A stretch of 52,013 nt of DNA. It comes from Rhodothermales bacterium. GTDB lineage: Bacteria; Bacteroidota; Rhodothermia; Rhodothermales; JAHQVL01. The notes under the pieces are model-generated. The model made no database searches and was not told the origin of the DNA. It was given only the letters and a program-made list of their open reading frames with translations. Location of the stretch: assembly GCA_034439735.1 (NCBI GenBank), contig JAWXAX010000118.1, positions 1 through 52,013 of the forward strand. The letters are read 5' to 3'. Numbering within the stretch: the first letter of the stretch is position 1; every line of letters starts with the position of its first letter. Shown here piece after piece: positions 9,151-16,405 of the stretch. The position numbers and the translations under genes are program-made.

Positions 9151-9187
9151 GATCAGATGCAGGTCTCGCGATCTTGTCCTGCTGAGC
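9151..9187 (-). repeat. Dispersed repeat, copy 2
   Basis: Reverse-orientation match to 2046-2081 with a few mismatches (core CGATCTTGTCCTGCTGAG). It lies in the non-coding middle of long repeat copy A. Confidence 0.65.
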
Positions 9188-9244
9188 CTGGTTGTCTGAC
9201 ACGTTGAATCTGCGGCGTATCCGTTCCGGGTTCCGGGTTCAATC

Positions 9245-9283
9245 TTCCGGGCAAGCATGCCCGTATCGCCCGATTGCCCGGAA
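9245..9283. repeat. Hairpin with perfect 10-bp arms
   Basis: Arms 9245-9254 (TTCCGGGCAA) and 9274-9283 (TTGCCCGGAA) are exact reverse complements with a 19-bp loop. No T-tract follows. It is one of several palindromes in this non-coding stretch. Confidence 0.6.
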
Positions 9284-9297
9284 CCCCGAACATCCAT

Positions 9298-9634
9298 ACT
9301 TCGGACAGTTTCCGCGGCTTAGCCGCGCCGGGCGACCAGGCCCATCCTCGCCGCGAGGAGGGGCAAATCCCGTCGGCGCGAAGCGGTGACGGGATGGGGA
9401 GGAGCGAACGGATCCCGGGCGGATGGGCCAAAGGCATCCCCAGTCTCTTCTGCCTTAATTTTCGCAAACTCGGCCGTCAGGTCGAGTGGCAAAAAAATGA
9501 TCCGTGTTGACGCTGGGTAGCACGTTTCCCCGTTTCGATATCGATAAATCGGCATGAAACTCACTCCTCCTCGATCCGAGAATGAGGCCTGATTTGTCAC
9601 GCAGCAGCGCCCTGCTTTGTAAACTGTCCGAAGT
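9298..9634. repeat. 337-bp segment bounded by 14-bp perfect inverted repeats
   Basis: ACTTCGGACAGTTT at 9298-9311 is the exact reverse complement of 9621-9634. The segment between them holds a small ORF with a strong ribosome-binding site. Terminal inverted repeats around a few hundred bp resemble a miniature inverted-repeat element, but I see no clear target-site duplication. Confidence 0.5.
9319..9555 (-). CDS. Possible small protein of unknown function
   Basis: A 78-residue frame begins MPIYRYRNGETCYPAST at ATG 9555. It is preceded at the right distance by a strong ribosome-binding site (GAGGAGGAG), which is unusual in this window. The middle part (DLTAEFAKIKAEETG) could form a helix. The C-terminal third is arginine-rich and runs through the dispersed repeat at 9332-9372, so the original gene may have been cut by the repeat. 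I do not recognise a family. It could be the start of a broken gene rather than a working one. Confidence 0.3.
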   Translation of the reverse strand: MPIYRYRNGETCYPASTRIIFLPLDLTAEFAKIKAEETGDAFGPSARDPFAPPHPVTASRRRDLPLLAARMGLVARRG

Positions 9635-9671
9635 ATTAACTATCAAAGAACAATCAACGGAAAACTCCGAT

Positions 9672-10037
9672 TCACGCTGAGCCAGTACGCATCCCGATGA
9701 CGGCCGACACGCGGGCAAAGGTGTAGAGCATGACGCCGAGCAGGGCCCGGTCGCGCAGCCCGCTTATTTTTGCTACGTCGATCGCGCCGAACAGGTCGCG
9801 CACCTGGGCGGGGGAGAGGACGGGCGTTTTGCCTTCCCGGGCGGCGTGGCTTGGCCCCTTAACAACGGTGGTCGGGTTCGAGGAGACGATCTGCCTCATG
9901 ACAAGATAATCGAAAAGCATCCGGAGCGCGGCCAGGTGCTGTTTGATGGTTGGCGCGACCCCGTGCGTATGGTGCAGCCTGATTCCGGCTTTCAGGCCCG
10001 TTAGAAGGGAGCCGGCGACAATATTTGGGGATGAGCG
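9672..10037 (-). pseudogene. Tyrosine recombinase/integrase remnant
   Basis: The frame contains the end of an N-terminal SAM-like DNA-binding domain (VAPTIKQHLAALRMLFDYL, SSNPTTVVKGPSH) followed by the start of the catalytic domain (LSPAQVRDLFGAID, GLRDRALLGVMLYTFARVSAV). It stops just after the first catalytic block, so the downstream His-x-x-Arg and the nucleophilic Tyr are missing. At the 5' side an in-frame TGA (10038-10040) precedes the preserved part, so the first 50 or so residues are also lost. The truncation point coincides with the end of long repeat A. It is evidently non-functional, but it marks the region as once mobile. Confidence 0.8.
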
Positions 10038-10119
10038 TCACTGGGCTGGCTTATTTTCTTGTAAACGCCTATTTTCTTAACCAAGAAAACAAAAGATTCC
10101 AGGAAAACTTTTCAGGCGT

Positions 10120-11172
10120 ATGCTGAGCGAGAGAGAGGCCGCGGAACGGCTAAAACGAGGCGAACTCGATGTGTGGCCCCTGAAGGTGTTGGCGGCAGAG
10201 GACACCGCGCCCAGGCAAGCCTCCGGCGCGGACTTTCTGATCGACCTAACATGGGAAGGGACGGAGATGAAGCGCGGTTTTGTGGCGGAATACAAATCGG
10301 TTGCTACCCCGAAAAACGTGGAGGTGGCCATCCAACAAGCTAAAAAACAGGCTCGCTCAAGCATGGGCCGGCTGCCGATGATTCTCGTTCCCTACATATC
10401 GAAGGAAACCGAGAAGCGGCTGATCGAGGAGCAGGTAAGCGGGCTCGATTTTTCGGGAAACGCACTCGTCGTCGTGCCCGGCGAGCTCATCATCCGCCAA
10501 ACGGGGAATCCCAACCGTTTCCCGTCAAGCCAGACGATCAAGAACGTCTACGAAGGAAAAAGCGCGCTAGTCGGCCGGGTGCTCTTTTGTCGTCCACAAT
10601 TCAGCAAGGTACAGGACGTCCGCGACGAGATCATCCGCCGCGGCGGAGAAATCAGCCTGGCCACCGTATCTAAAGTGCTCTCCTCCCTGGAAGACGACCT
10701 GATCATCACAAAGAAGGAGGGCGTTCAACTGATACAGCCGGAGCGCCTTCTCGATCTCCTGGTACAAGAATACAAAGGGCCGAGGATTAAACGACGCCTG
10801 TTGGGAAAATCGCCGGATAACAAGGCCTTCCTGGAAAGCATTGTCGCGGCGGCGCCGGAGGGTGTTCGGTTTACAGGGCTTTCGGAAGCACTTTATGTGC
10901 TCTCGCCGCAGAGCGATGAGGTGACCCGAGTGTATGTTTCGACCATGGGGGACTGGGTTGGGCGTGTATCTATCCAGGAGGTAAGCCGTTTCGCCAACGT
11001 GGAGCTGGTGGAGGTGGAAAGGGGGGAGGTGTTTTTCGACACCACGCCTCATGGGGGATTCCCCTGGTGCTCGAAGCTGCAGATTTATTTGGAGCTGATG
11101 CAGGGGGGAAAGCGGGAGCGGGAGGTGGCGGCCCAGCTGCGCCGAGAAATACTCGCCGTATCCATGGCGTGA
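10120..11172 (+). CDS. AbiEi-family antitoxin with nuclease-like N-terminal domain
   Basis: This 350-residue protein is the first gene of a two-gene unit with an AbiEii-like nucleotidyltransferase 18 bp downstream. The N-terminal 120 residues look like a PD-(D/E)XK fold: Asp38/Asp42 in GADFLIDL, then Glu57-x-Lys59 in VAEYKS and a helix with QQAKKQ. Next come GLDFSGNALVVV, a winged helix (residues about 160-200, LATVSKVLSSLEDD), and a C-terminal block SKLQIYLELMQGGKREREVA that I associate with AbiEi-type antitoxins. By family, it should repress its own operon and counter the downstream toxin. Whether the nuclease-like domain is active is unknown. AAGAAAACAAAAG-type AT-rich DNA upstream may hold the promoter. 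Confidence 0.72.
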   Translation: MLSEREAAERLKRGELDVWPLKVLAAEDTAPRQASGADFLIDLTWEGTEMKRGFVAEYKSVATPKNVEVAIQQAKKQARSSMGRLPMILVPYISKETEKRLIEEQVSGLDFSGNALVVVPGELIIRQTGNPNRFPSSQTIKNVYEGKSALVGRVLFCRPQFSKVQDVRDEIIRRGGEISLATVSKVLSSLEDDLIITKKEGVQLIQPERLLDLLVQEYKGPRIKRRLLGKSPDNKAFLESIVAAAPEGVRFTGLSEALYVLSPQSDEVTRVYVSTMGDWVGRVSIQEVSRFANVELVEVERGEVFFDTTPHGGFPWCSKLQIYLELMQGGKREREVAAQLRREILAVSMA

Positions 11173-11190
11173 CACCAACCGAACGAGGGC

Positions 11191-12075
11191 TTGACGATGG
11201 GCTTTCCTGCAGGGGAAACCGATGTGCTGCGAGACGAACTGCACGCGCTGAGCATCCGGCTCAAAGGCCGCGACGTGCGCCTTATCATCGGGGGAGGATA
11301 TGGTCTATTGCTGCGTCAACAACACGTAGCGAAACAGGGAGCGCCCACGCTTCGGCCGATCCCCGCCGCACGATCGACGGAGGACATCGATCTGTTTTTG
11401 TCGACAGAGCTGATCGTTGACGAAGAGCGCTTCAGCGTATTGCGAGATGCGTTGGCGGAGCAGGGATACCGTCCCGTCGAGAGGGCAAAATATTATCAGT
11501 TTGACCGGACGGTTGATTACTTTGGGCAGAGCCGTACCGTAAAAATTGATCTGCTGGCTCCGCTACCCTTAACGGAGGATTCTCGGATAAAGAAGGATTC
11601 TCGCCGTATTAGCCATCGCGCCGTGAAGGGAATCCACGCACATACTGCACCGGAGGCATTGACGCTGGAGGAGCACCTGCTCCCCGTGGAAATATCTCGG
11701 GGCCAGGAGCCGGCGACCGTCTTTTTGCCACATCCGTATACGTTTCTGGTGCTCAAGCTCCACGCCTACAAGGATCGCCGAGAGGACGAGGCGAAAGATT
11801 TTGGTCGCCACCACGCCTTTGATCTTTATCGAATCCTGGCCATGACAACGGAGTCGGAATGGGAAGAAGCAACGGGAATTCGAGACCGATATCGGCACCT
11901 GGCACCCATACAAGAAGCGTGTCGCATCGTCGGAGAGTTTTTTGGGGGCGAGATAACACCGGGGACGATTGCCTTGCGGGGCGGAGCGCAAAGAGGTGGG
12001 GCCGAGTTACTTGGAAGGGACCTGGTGGAGTTCTTGCGAGATTTGCAGGAACTCTTCCCGCCAGTTGGTGAATAG
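11191..12075 (+). CDS. Nucleotidyltransferase AbiEii/AbiGii-family toxin
   Basis: This 294-residue protein has the polymerase-beta-like nucleotidyltransferase signature: GGGYG (residues 34-38), then RSTEDIDLF with Asp65 and Asp67 as metal ligands and VKIDLLAP as the third acidic strand. A later Lys-rich block (VLKLHAYKDRREDE) and helical C-terminus match the AbiEii layout. Type IV toxins of this family transfer nucleotides to cellular RNA and arrest growth until relieved by AbiEi; some protect against phage. TTG 11191 and ATG 11197 are both possible starts, and GAGGG at 11185-11189 suits the ATG better. It lies directly after the antitoxin gene, in one operon. Confidence 0.82.
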   Translation: MTMGFPAGETDVLRDELHALSIRLKGRDVRLIIGGGYGLLLRQQHVAKQGAPTLRPIPAARSTEDIDLFLSTELIVDEERFSVLRDALAEQGYRPVERAKYYQFDRTVDYFGQSRTVKIDLLAPLPLTEDSRIKKDSRRISHRAVKGIHAHTAPEALTLEEHLLPVEISRGQEPATVFLPHPYTFLVLKLHAYKDRREDEAKDFGRHHAFDLYRILAMTTESEWEEATGIRDRYRHLAPIQEACRIVGEFFGGEITPGTIALRGGAQRGGAELLGRDLVEFLRDLQELFPPVGE

Positions 12076-12102
12076 CAGGATACCGTCAAAAGAGGGTGGA
12101 AT

Positions 12103-12475
12103 GCCCTCACCCTCCGCTTGTCCAATCGACTCAAGACGCTGGTGGGGTGACGCGCTGCCGCTTCAGCGAGCGAGCAGCATCTCCGTGTTATCACGCACGT
12201 TGTGCAACCAATCAACTTCTCAGCGAACCGGACGCCGCGAAAGGATTGTGGAGTACGGCACCATAACGCGGCTGCGTGGATGAGCAGCGCGCCAGGCGAC
12301 CAGGCCCATCCTGGTTCTCGGGGGCAAATCCCGTGGGCTGGAAGCGGTAACTAGACGGCAGGGTGGAGTTTGATTTCTTACGCTGCTCCGCCCTGTTCTG
12401 AATTCGGTACGGAGCATCAGATAGGAAAGAACAAGCAACGGAAACTCCGATTCACGCTGGGCCAGTATACAATGA
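12103..12475. repeat. Long diverged repeat, copy B, with remnant of a second GMC gene end
   Basis: Begins with 48 bp that align without gaps to the last 48 bp of the GMC gene (40 of 48 identical by my count), still in frame: ALTLRLSNRLKTLVG and a TGA. It continues with the same blocks, in the same order, as copy A (8954-9697), but shorter. This fills most of the 460-bp gap between the AbiEii gene and the next one; I see no gene here. Confidence 0.75.
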
Positions 12476-12566
12476 CCTTGGAGACCCATAGTCCACAAAC
12501 ATCAAACGAACATTATCACATATATTTCTATCCATAATGCCAAATATAACATCGGAGTCGATGAAG

Positions 12567-14360
12567 ATGAACTTTTTTTCAACAAAACACGTTGCCGTGT
12601 TTATTATTCTATCTTTTCTTGGAATGGATACGCTTGCGCAGTGTCAAGATGCTGATCCGCAGATTTATCAGATGGTTTATAATAAAAACGGAGAATGTAT
12701 AGGATATGATAGTGTTAGGCATGCATATGGGATATTGTATTGGGACAGTGGTAGGGACTCTCTGTTGGAATCTGCTCTGTATCCAGGCAACGATATCGAC
12801 CCTGCGATATTCGGCACGGCAATTAGTTATTCAATGAATGAAAACAAATACGAGTATTCAGTTTCAAACGGAACCGCAAGATTCAATAGTATTTATTCCA
12901 TTGTGATTGAAACAGATATGACTCATTATGATGTTGTTGTACCAGGGTTCGGTTGGAATACATCGGCGTCTTTAGATCTAATGTGGTTCTATTCGGTGCC
13001 TACACTCGCCGGTTTAGGTCGCGATCATCGTGGCATTCGACGAGATTCAACAGTTAATGGGTTTTCCTATTTTAGTTCAAAACTTCCGGGCATCGTAAAT
13101 AGTTACTTCAGAACCGCTGGGGGGTATGGTGGCTGGGATGATGAAGGGCCTACTAGCAAGATAGGAGACGTTGCTGATTCACTCTATCAAGCTACGCGTT
13201 CTGTGCGCATGGAGACCGTCGGCCCTGTAGTCGACACAGATACCTGGGGTGCCACCCAGATAGTCGACACGCTCATAACCTACGTACCCAGAAGCGAGAA
13301 TCTGGATTGGATCCTCATTTCGGCCCTGGCGACCGATATCGAAGCCCACCTGCAATCTACACGGACTGCCCTGATCGCTGCCGACGAAGGGGCCGCGGCA
13401 ACTGAACTCGCCGCGCTACTCGCCCTGGTCGAAGCTGAAAAAGACGCGAACCTCACCAGCGAAGCCTACGCCATCTTCCGGTACAACGCCGAATACTTGC
13501 TCGATCAGCTGGAGAACGTCTCCGCTCAGTCCCTCGCGGCCGGCTGGCAGTTGGGCGGTCTGCCGCTCGACGTGCCGGATTCCAACTACGAGCAAGTCTA
13601 CAGCACAGTCCCGCTTACGCAGGCCCCCTTCGCCTGGGGCGGGACGAGCTACGTCTTCGAGGAAGACATGGCGCTCGAACGGGGCTACTGGATCAACACC
13701 GACAGCGCCGGTACACAGATCGTTATGGGCACCCCGGTTGCGTCTTCTGTGCTCGATCTCATGGCCGGTTGGCATCTCATAGCCGGCCCGAGCTGTGACC
13801 TGGACGTAACCGCCATCGACGACCCGGGCAGCATTCTCGTGCCCGGCTCCATCTTTGGCTACAACGGCGGCTATGTTGCAGCTGCCACCCTTGATGAGGG
13901 CGAAGGATACTGGCTCCAGACCTCAGCCGCAGGCCAACTCACGCTCGACTGCGCCGCCTCGGCCGGCAAGACCGCGCTCCCGGCCGTCATCCAGGACCCG
14001 ACCGTGGCCGCCGCCTTCCGCCGGCTCATCGTCCGTGGCAACGGGGGCAGCCAGACCCTCTACTTCGGCGCGGCCTTCCCGCAGCCGCAGGCCGTTTCTT
14101 TTGCGCTTCCGCCGCCTCCACCCGCCGGCTCGTTTGATGCCCGCTTCGAGGGCGATAGCCGGCTCGTCGAAGCGGGAGAAGGGGTTGTCCAGATCCAGTC
14201 GGGCCAGTACCCGGTCACGGTCGAACTGGGTGCCGGATCGAGCATGATACTCGAAGAACTGGCGGACGGCGACGTCGTCGCTACCCGGCCCATCGCGGCC
14301 GGCGAACCCCTGCCCATCACCAATCCCGCGGTTACGGCGTTCCGCATCAGACCTTCCTGA
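12567..14360 (+). CDS. Exported surface protein with AT-rich 5' half (apparent mosaic)
   Basis: About 597 residues from ATG 12567 (MNFFSTKHVAVFIILSFLGM, a signal peptide ending near TLAQC). GGAG lies about 9 bp upstream. Earlier in-frame ATGs at 12537 and 12561 exist but would bury the signal peptide. Residues up to about 215 are encoded by visibly AT-rich DNA and match nothing I know. From about 13200 the DNA turns GC-rich like the rest of the genome. This half has a helical stretch (AATELAALLALVEAEKDANL) and repeated units of the type GYWINTDSAGT and GYWLQTSAAG found in surface proteins of this phylum, then a PPPPP linker and a beta-rich end. Function is unknown; cell-surface location is inferred. 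Confidence 0.7.
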   Translation: MNFFSTKHVAVFIILSFLGMDTLAQCQDADPQIYQMVYNKNGECIGYDSVRHAYGILYWDSGRDSLLESALYPGNDIDPAIFGTAISYSMNENKYEYSVSNGTARFNSIYSIVIETDMTHYDVVVPGFGWNTSASLDLMWFYSVPTLAGLGRDHRGIRRDSTVNGFSYFSSKLPGIVNSYFRTAGGYGGWDDEGPTSKIGDVADSLYQATRSVRMETVGPVVDTDTWGATQIVDTLITYVPRSENLDWILISALATDIEAHLQSTRTALIAADEGAAATELAALLALVEAEKDANLTSEAYAIFRYNAEYLLDQLENVSAQSLAAGWQLGGLPLDVPDSNYEQVYSTVPLTQAPFAWGGTSYVFEEDMALERGYWINTDSAGTQIVMGTPVASSVLDLMAGWHLIAGPSCDLDVTAIDDPGSILVPGSIFGYNGGYVAAATLDEGEGYWLQTSAAGQLTLDCAASAGKTALPAVIQDPTVAAAFRRLIVRGNGGSQTLYFGAAFPQPQAVSFALPPPPPAGSFDARFEGDSRLVEAGEGVVQIQSGQYPVTVELGAGSSMILEELADGDVVATRPIAAGEPLPITNPAVTAFRIRPS

Positions 14361-14362
14361 TT

Positions 14363-14396
14363 AGCGAGTAGCGAATAACCAGTAGCGATTAGCGAT
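14363..14396. repeat. Degenerate short repeats of a TTAGCGA-type unit
   Basis: Variants of (GA)TTAGCGA and GTAGCGAATA follow one another. The same unit, in reverse complement and better preserved, occurs at 48332-48372. Confidence 0.5.
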
Positions 14397-14524
14397 GAGG
14401 CCGGGAGTCTGTCGCCGAGTGGTGTGAGAACCAAAATCGCCCTGTCATCGCGATCGGACGCAGCGGCGCCAGCCGATGTGGGAGCAGAGCGACCTCCATG
14501 ATAGTACCGAGGAGTGAGTAGCGG

Positions 14525-14640
14525 ATCAGGTATTCGTTCGGGCGACGAACGTGCCGGCGTGGCTCGTGCTCGACCACAACGAACTTCCACTCGGTACACT
14601 GGCCGAAGGCGAGGAGCGCCTGAACGTGATTCTGTTGACA
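14525..14640 (+). pseudogene. Possible remnant of a surface-protein gene
   Basis: The frame reads VFVRATNVPAWLVLDHN and then LPLGTLAEGEERLNVIL, which looks like a piece of a beta-sandwich repeat in a secreted protein (an N-x-PxWL start followed by a G-x-LA-x-G turn). There is no start codon context or RBS. The sequence is cut at the right by the inverted-repeat element at 14647. The call rests on pattern only. Confidence 0.3.
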
Positions 14641-14646
14641 TTTTAT

Positions 14647-14746
14647 GTAGAAACGCCCCGGTGGGGCGTCTCAGCGAGGTATCCGGCTTTCGTAGGGCTC
14701 GGGAAAATCGTTGCCGTCAGGAGACGCCCCACCGGGGCGTCTCTAC
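14647..14746. repeat. 26-bp inverted repeat pair (palindromic element)
   Basis: Arms 14647-14672 and 14721-14746 are reverse complements with one mismatch and 48 bp between them. Each arm also contains its own palindrome (CGCCCCGGTGGGGCG). No T-tract follows. It resembles REP/BIME-type elements. Confidence 0.8.
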
Positions 14747-14903
14747 GACCAAAATATTTAAGAGGGGTGCGATCGTCGTCGGACACCGTTTGTCATGCCC
14801 GATAAGAAAGCCCCGTGAGCCGGCCGGTTGCGGCCAAAATCAATCAATCGAGGGGGAGGAACGACACGATTATCAAGCGACTCCAGAATGACAGCGACGG
14901 CGC

Positions 14904-14924
14904 GGCCGGCTACTGGACGTTTTC
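14904..14924. repeat. 21-bp direct repeat, right copy (candidate attR)
   Basis: Identical in sequence and orientation to 9002-9022. It comprises the last four sense codons (E-N-V-Q) and stop codon of ypdA plus 6 bp beyond. Flanking bases differ on both sides of the two copies. Confidence 0.75.
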
Positions 14925-15917
14925 CGCCACCGGCCCCGGGATCTGGCTTGCATCCCCCACGACCCCTCGGGCGATAAACTGCATGATCAGCTTCGCGTGG
15001 TAGCGGCCGTTTTCGATGAACCAGCGGCTAGTCCGCAGCCCGCCGCAGACGGTGCCGGCCATGAACAGCCCCGGCCGCTCGGTCTCGAACGTATTGGGGT
15101 CGTGGATGGGGGAAAGGTATTCGTCGCCGGCGATCGTCACGCCCAGCCGCTCCAGGAAGGTGTAGTCCGGCCTGTACCCCGTCAGCGCGAGTACCCGGTC
15201 GTTCGGGATGGTCGTGCGTACGTCGGGTCCTTCGAAGGTGAGGCGGCCGGGCTCGATGGACACCACCCGGCTGTTGAAGTGCGCCTTGATCGCACCTTCT
15301 TTGATCCGGTTCTCGATGTCGGGCTTGATCCAGTATTTGATCTTATCCGATAGCTCCGCGGCGCGGACAATCATCGTCACGTGGGCGCCGGCGCGGTGGC
15401 ACTGCAGCGCAGCCTTCGCGGCCGAGTTTTTGGCCCCGATGACGGCGACCTGGAGCCGGGAATAGGCGTAGGGCTCCCGAAAATAGTGGGTCACGTGGGG
15501 AAGATCCTCCCCGGGCGCCCCGATGGGATTGGGGATGTCATAAAACCCGGTTACGACGACCACCTTTCGGCACGCATACGCATCCTTGTCCGTCACGACC
15601 GTGAACGCCTGGTCCTGGCCTTCGAGGTCGACCACCGATTCATACAGACGGATGTCGAGCCCCTCCACGTCCGCTATACGGCGGTAGTAGTCGATCCCTT
15701 CCTCGCGCGTGGGTTTGACGCCCCGTGTTGTAAACGGGTGGTCGCCGATCTCGAGCAGCTCCGGCGTCGAGAAAAACTCCATGTTGGTGGGATAATCCAG
15801 CAGGGAGTTGACCAGCGCTCCTTTTTCGATGATCAGCGCCGAGAGTCCCTCGCGCTTCGCGCTGATGCCGCAGGCGAGGCCGACAGGGCCGGCGCCGATG
15901 ATGATGACGTCGTGCAT
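14910..15917 (-). CDS. ypdA: YpdA-type NADPH-dependent thiol/disulfide reductase
   Basis: This 335-residue flavoprotein resembles YpdA, the bacillithiol disulfide reductase that restores reduced bacillithiol in the cytosol. The FAD motif GAGPVGLACG is at residues 8-17. The family hallmarks NMEFFSTPELLEIG, VTGFYDIPNP and VTHYFREPY follow, and the second nucleotide motif is VIGAKNSAAKAAL. It lacks the CxxC of thioredoxin reductases. The C-terminus MAGTVCGGLRTSRWFIENGR is typical. It suggests that this organism makes bacillithiol, but no bshA/B/C is in the window. Its stop codon lies in the 21-bp repeat. It is followed on the same strand, upstream, by tadA with a 6-bp gap. Confidence 0.85.
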   Translation of the reverse strand: MHDVIIIGAGPVGLACGISAKREGLSALIIEKGALVNSLLDYPTNMEFFSTPELLEIGDHPFTTRGVKPTREEGIDYYRRIADVEGLDIRLYESVVDLEGQDQAFTVVTDKDAYACRKVVVVTGFYDIPNPIGAPGEDLPHVTHYFREPYAYSRLQVAVIGAKNSAAKAALQCHRAGAHVTMIVRAAELSDKIKYWIKPDIENRIKEGAIKAHFNSRVVSIEPGRLTFEGPDVRTTIPNDRVLALTGYRPDYTFLERLGVTIAGDEYLSPIHDPNTFETERPGLFMAGTVCGGLRTSRWFIENGRYHAKLIMQFIARGVVGDASQIPGPVAENVQ

Positions 15918-15923
15918 GGGGAT

Positions 15924-16400
15924 CTAGCGGACGAGGCGCTTTTTGCGGAAGAAGTCGCGCATCAGGCCGGCCGCGGCGTCCTGTTCAACGCCCGAGACGA
16001 TATCCACCTGATGATTCAGCCGACGATCCTGTAGGATATTGTAGAGGGTGGAGGCGGCGCCGGCTTTTTCGTCGAACGCACCGAACACGACGCGGGCGAC
16101 TTTGGCCCACACAATCGCGCCGGCGCACATCGGGCAGGGCTCCAGCGTCACATACAACGTACACCCCTCCAGGTATTTCTGCCCGATCGTCTCGCACGCG
16201 GCCGTCACGGCGATCATCTCGGCATGGGCGGTGGGGTCCTTCAGCTGCTCCACCATATTCCGACCCCGGCCGATCACCATTCCCTGGCGCACAACGACCG
16301 CGCCGACGGGCACTTCGTTCGCGTCGAAGGCACGCTGTGCTTCGGCGAGGGCCATCTTCATCCAGCGCTTGTCGGGCTCGAGGAGCAATGAAAGACTCAT
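15924..16400 (-). CDS. tadA: tRNA-specific adenosine(34) deaminase
   Basis: This enzyme deaminates adenosine-34 to inosine at the wobble position of tRNA(Arg). The zinc cytidine-deaminase signature is complete: HAEM (zinc His and proton-shuttling Glu) and PCPMCAGAI (two zinc Cys). I place the start at ATG 16400 (MSLSLLLEPDKRWMKMALAEA), just outside the arcA stop. An in-frame ATG at 16442 would overlap arcA and add 14 unconserved residues. About 158 residues, normal length. The guanine-deaminase-like members of the family are an alternative, but the tRNA-type surroundings of the motifs favour TadA. Confidence 0.88.
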   Translation of the reverse strand: MSLSLLLEPDKRWMKMALAEAQRAFDANEVPVGAVVVRQGMVIGRGRNMVEQLKDPTAHAEMIAVTAACETIGQKYLEGCTLYVTLEPCPMCAGAIVWAKVARVVFGAFDEKAGAASTLYNILQDRRLNHQVDIVSGVEQDAAAGLMRDFFRKKRLVR

Positions 16401-16405
16401 GGGCG

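Larger units (their letters stand above)
8954..9697. repeat. Long diverged repeat, copy A (GMC 3' end plus non-coding DNA)
   Basis: Blocks of this stretch recur in the same order at 12103-12475: the last 16 codons of the GMC gene, a block around GCGAACCGGACGCCGCGAAAGG, a block around GACCAGGCCCATCCT, and a right-end block around CTCCGATTCACGCTG. Copy A is about twice as long because of extra DNA in the middle. It contains no convincing gene apart from a possible small ORF at 9319-9555. Its right end coincides with the truncation of the integrase remnant. Confidence 0.75.
14361..14909. other. Repeat-rich gap with a decayed gene fragment
   Basis: About 550 bp with no intact gene. It starts with degenerate repeats of TTAGCGA/GTAGCGA (14363-14396), then DNA that resembles dispersed palindromic sequence, a possible gene remnant (14525-14640), a 26-bp inverted repeat pair (14647-14746), and unassigned sequence up to the 21-bp repeat at 14904. 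Confidence 0.6.
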
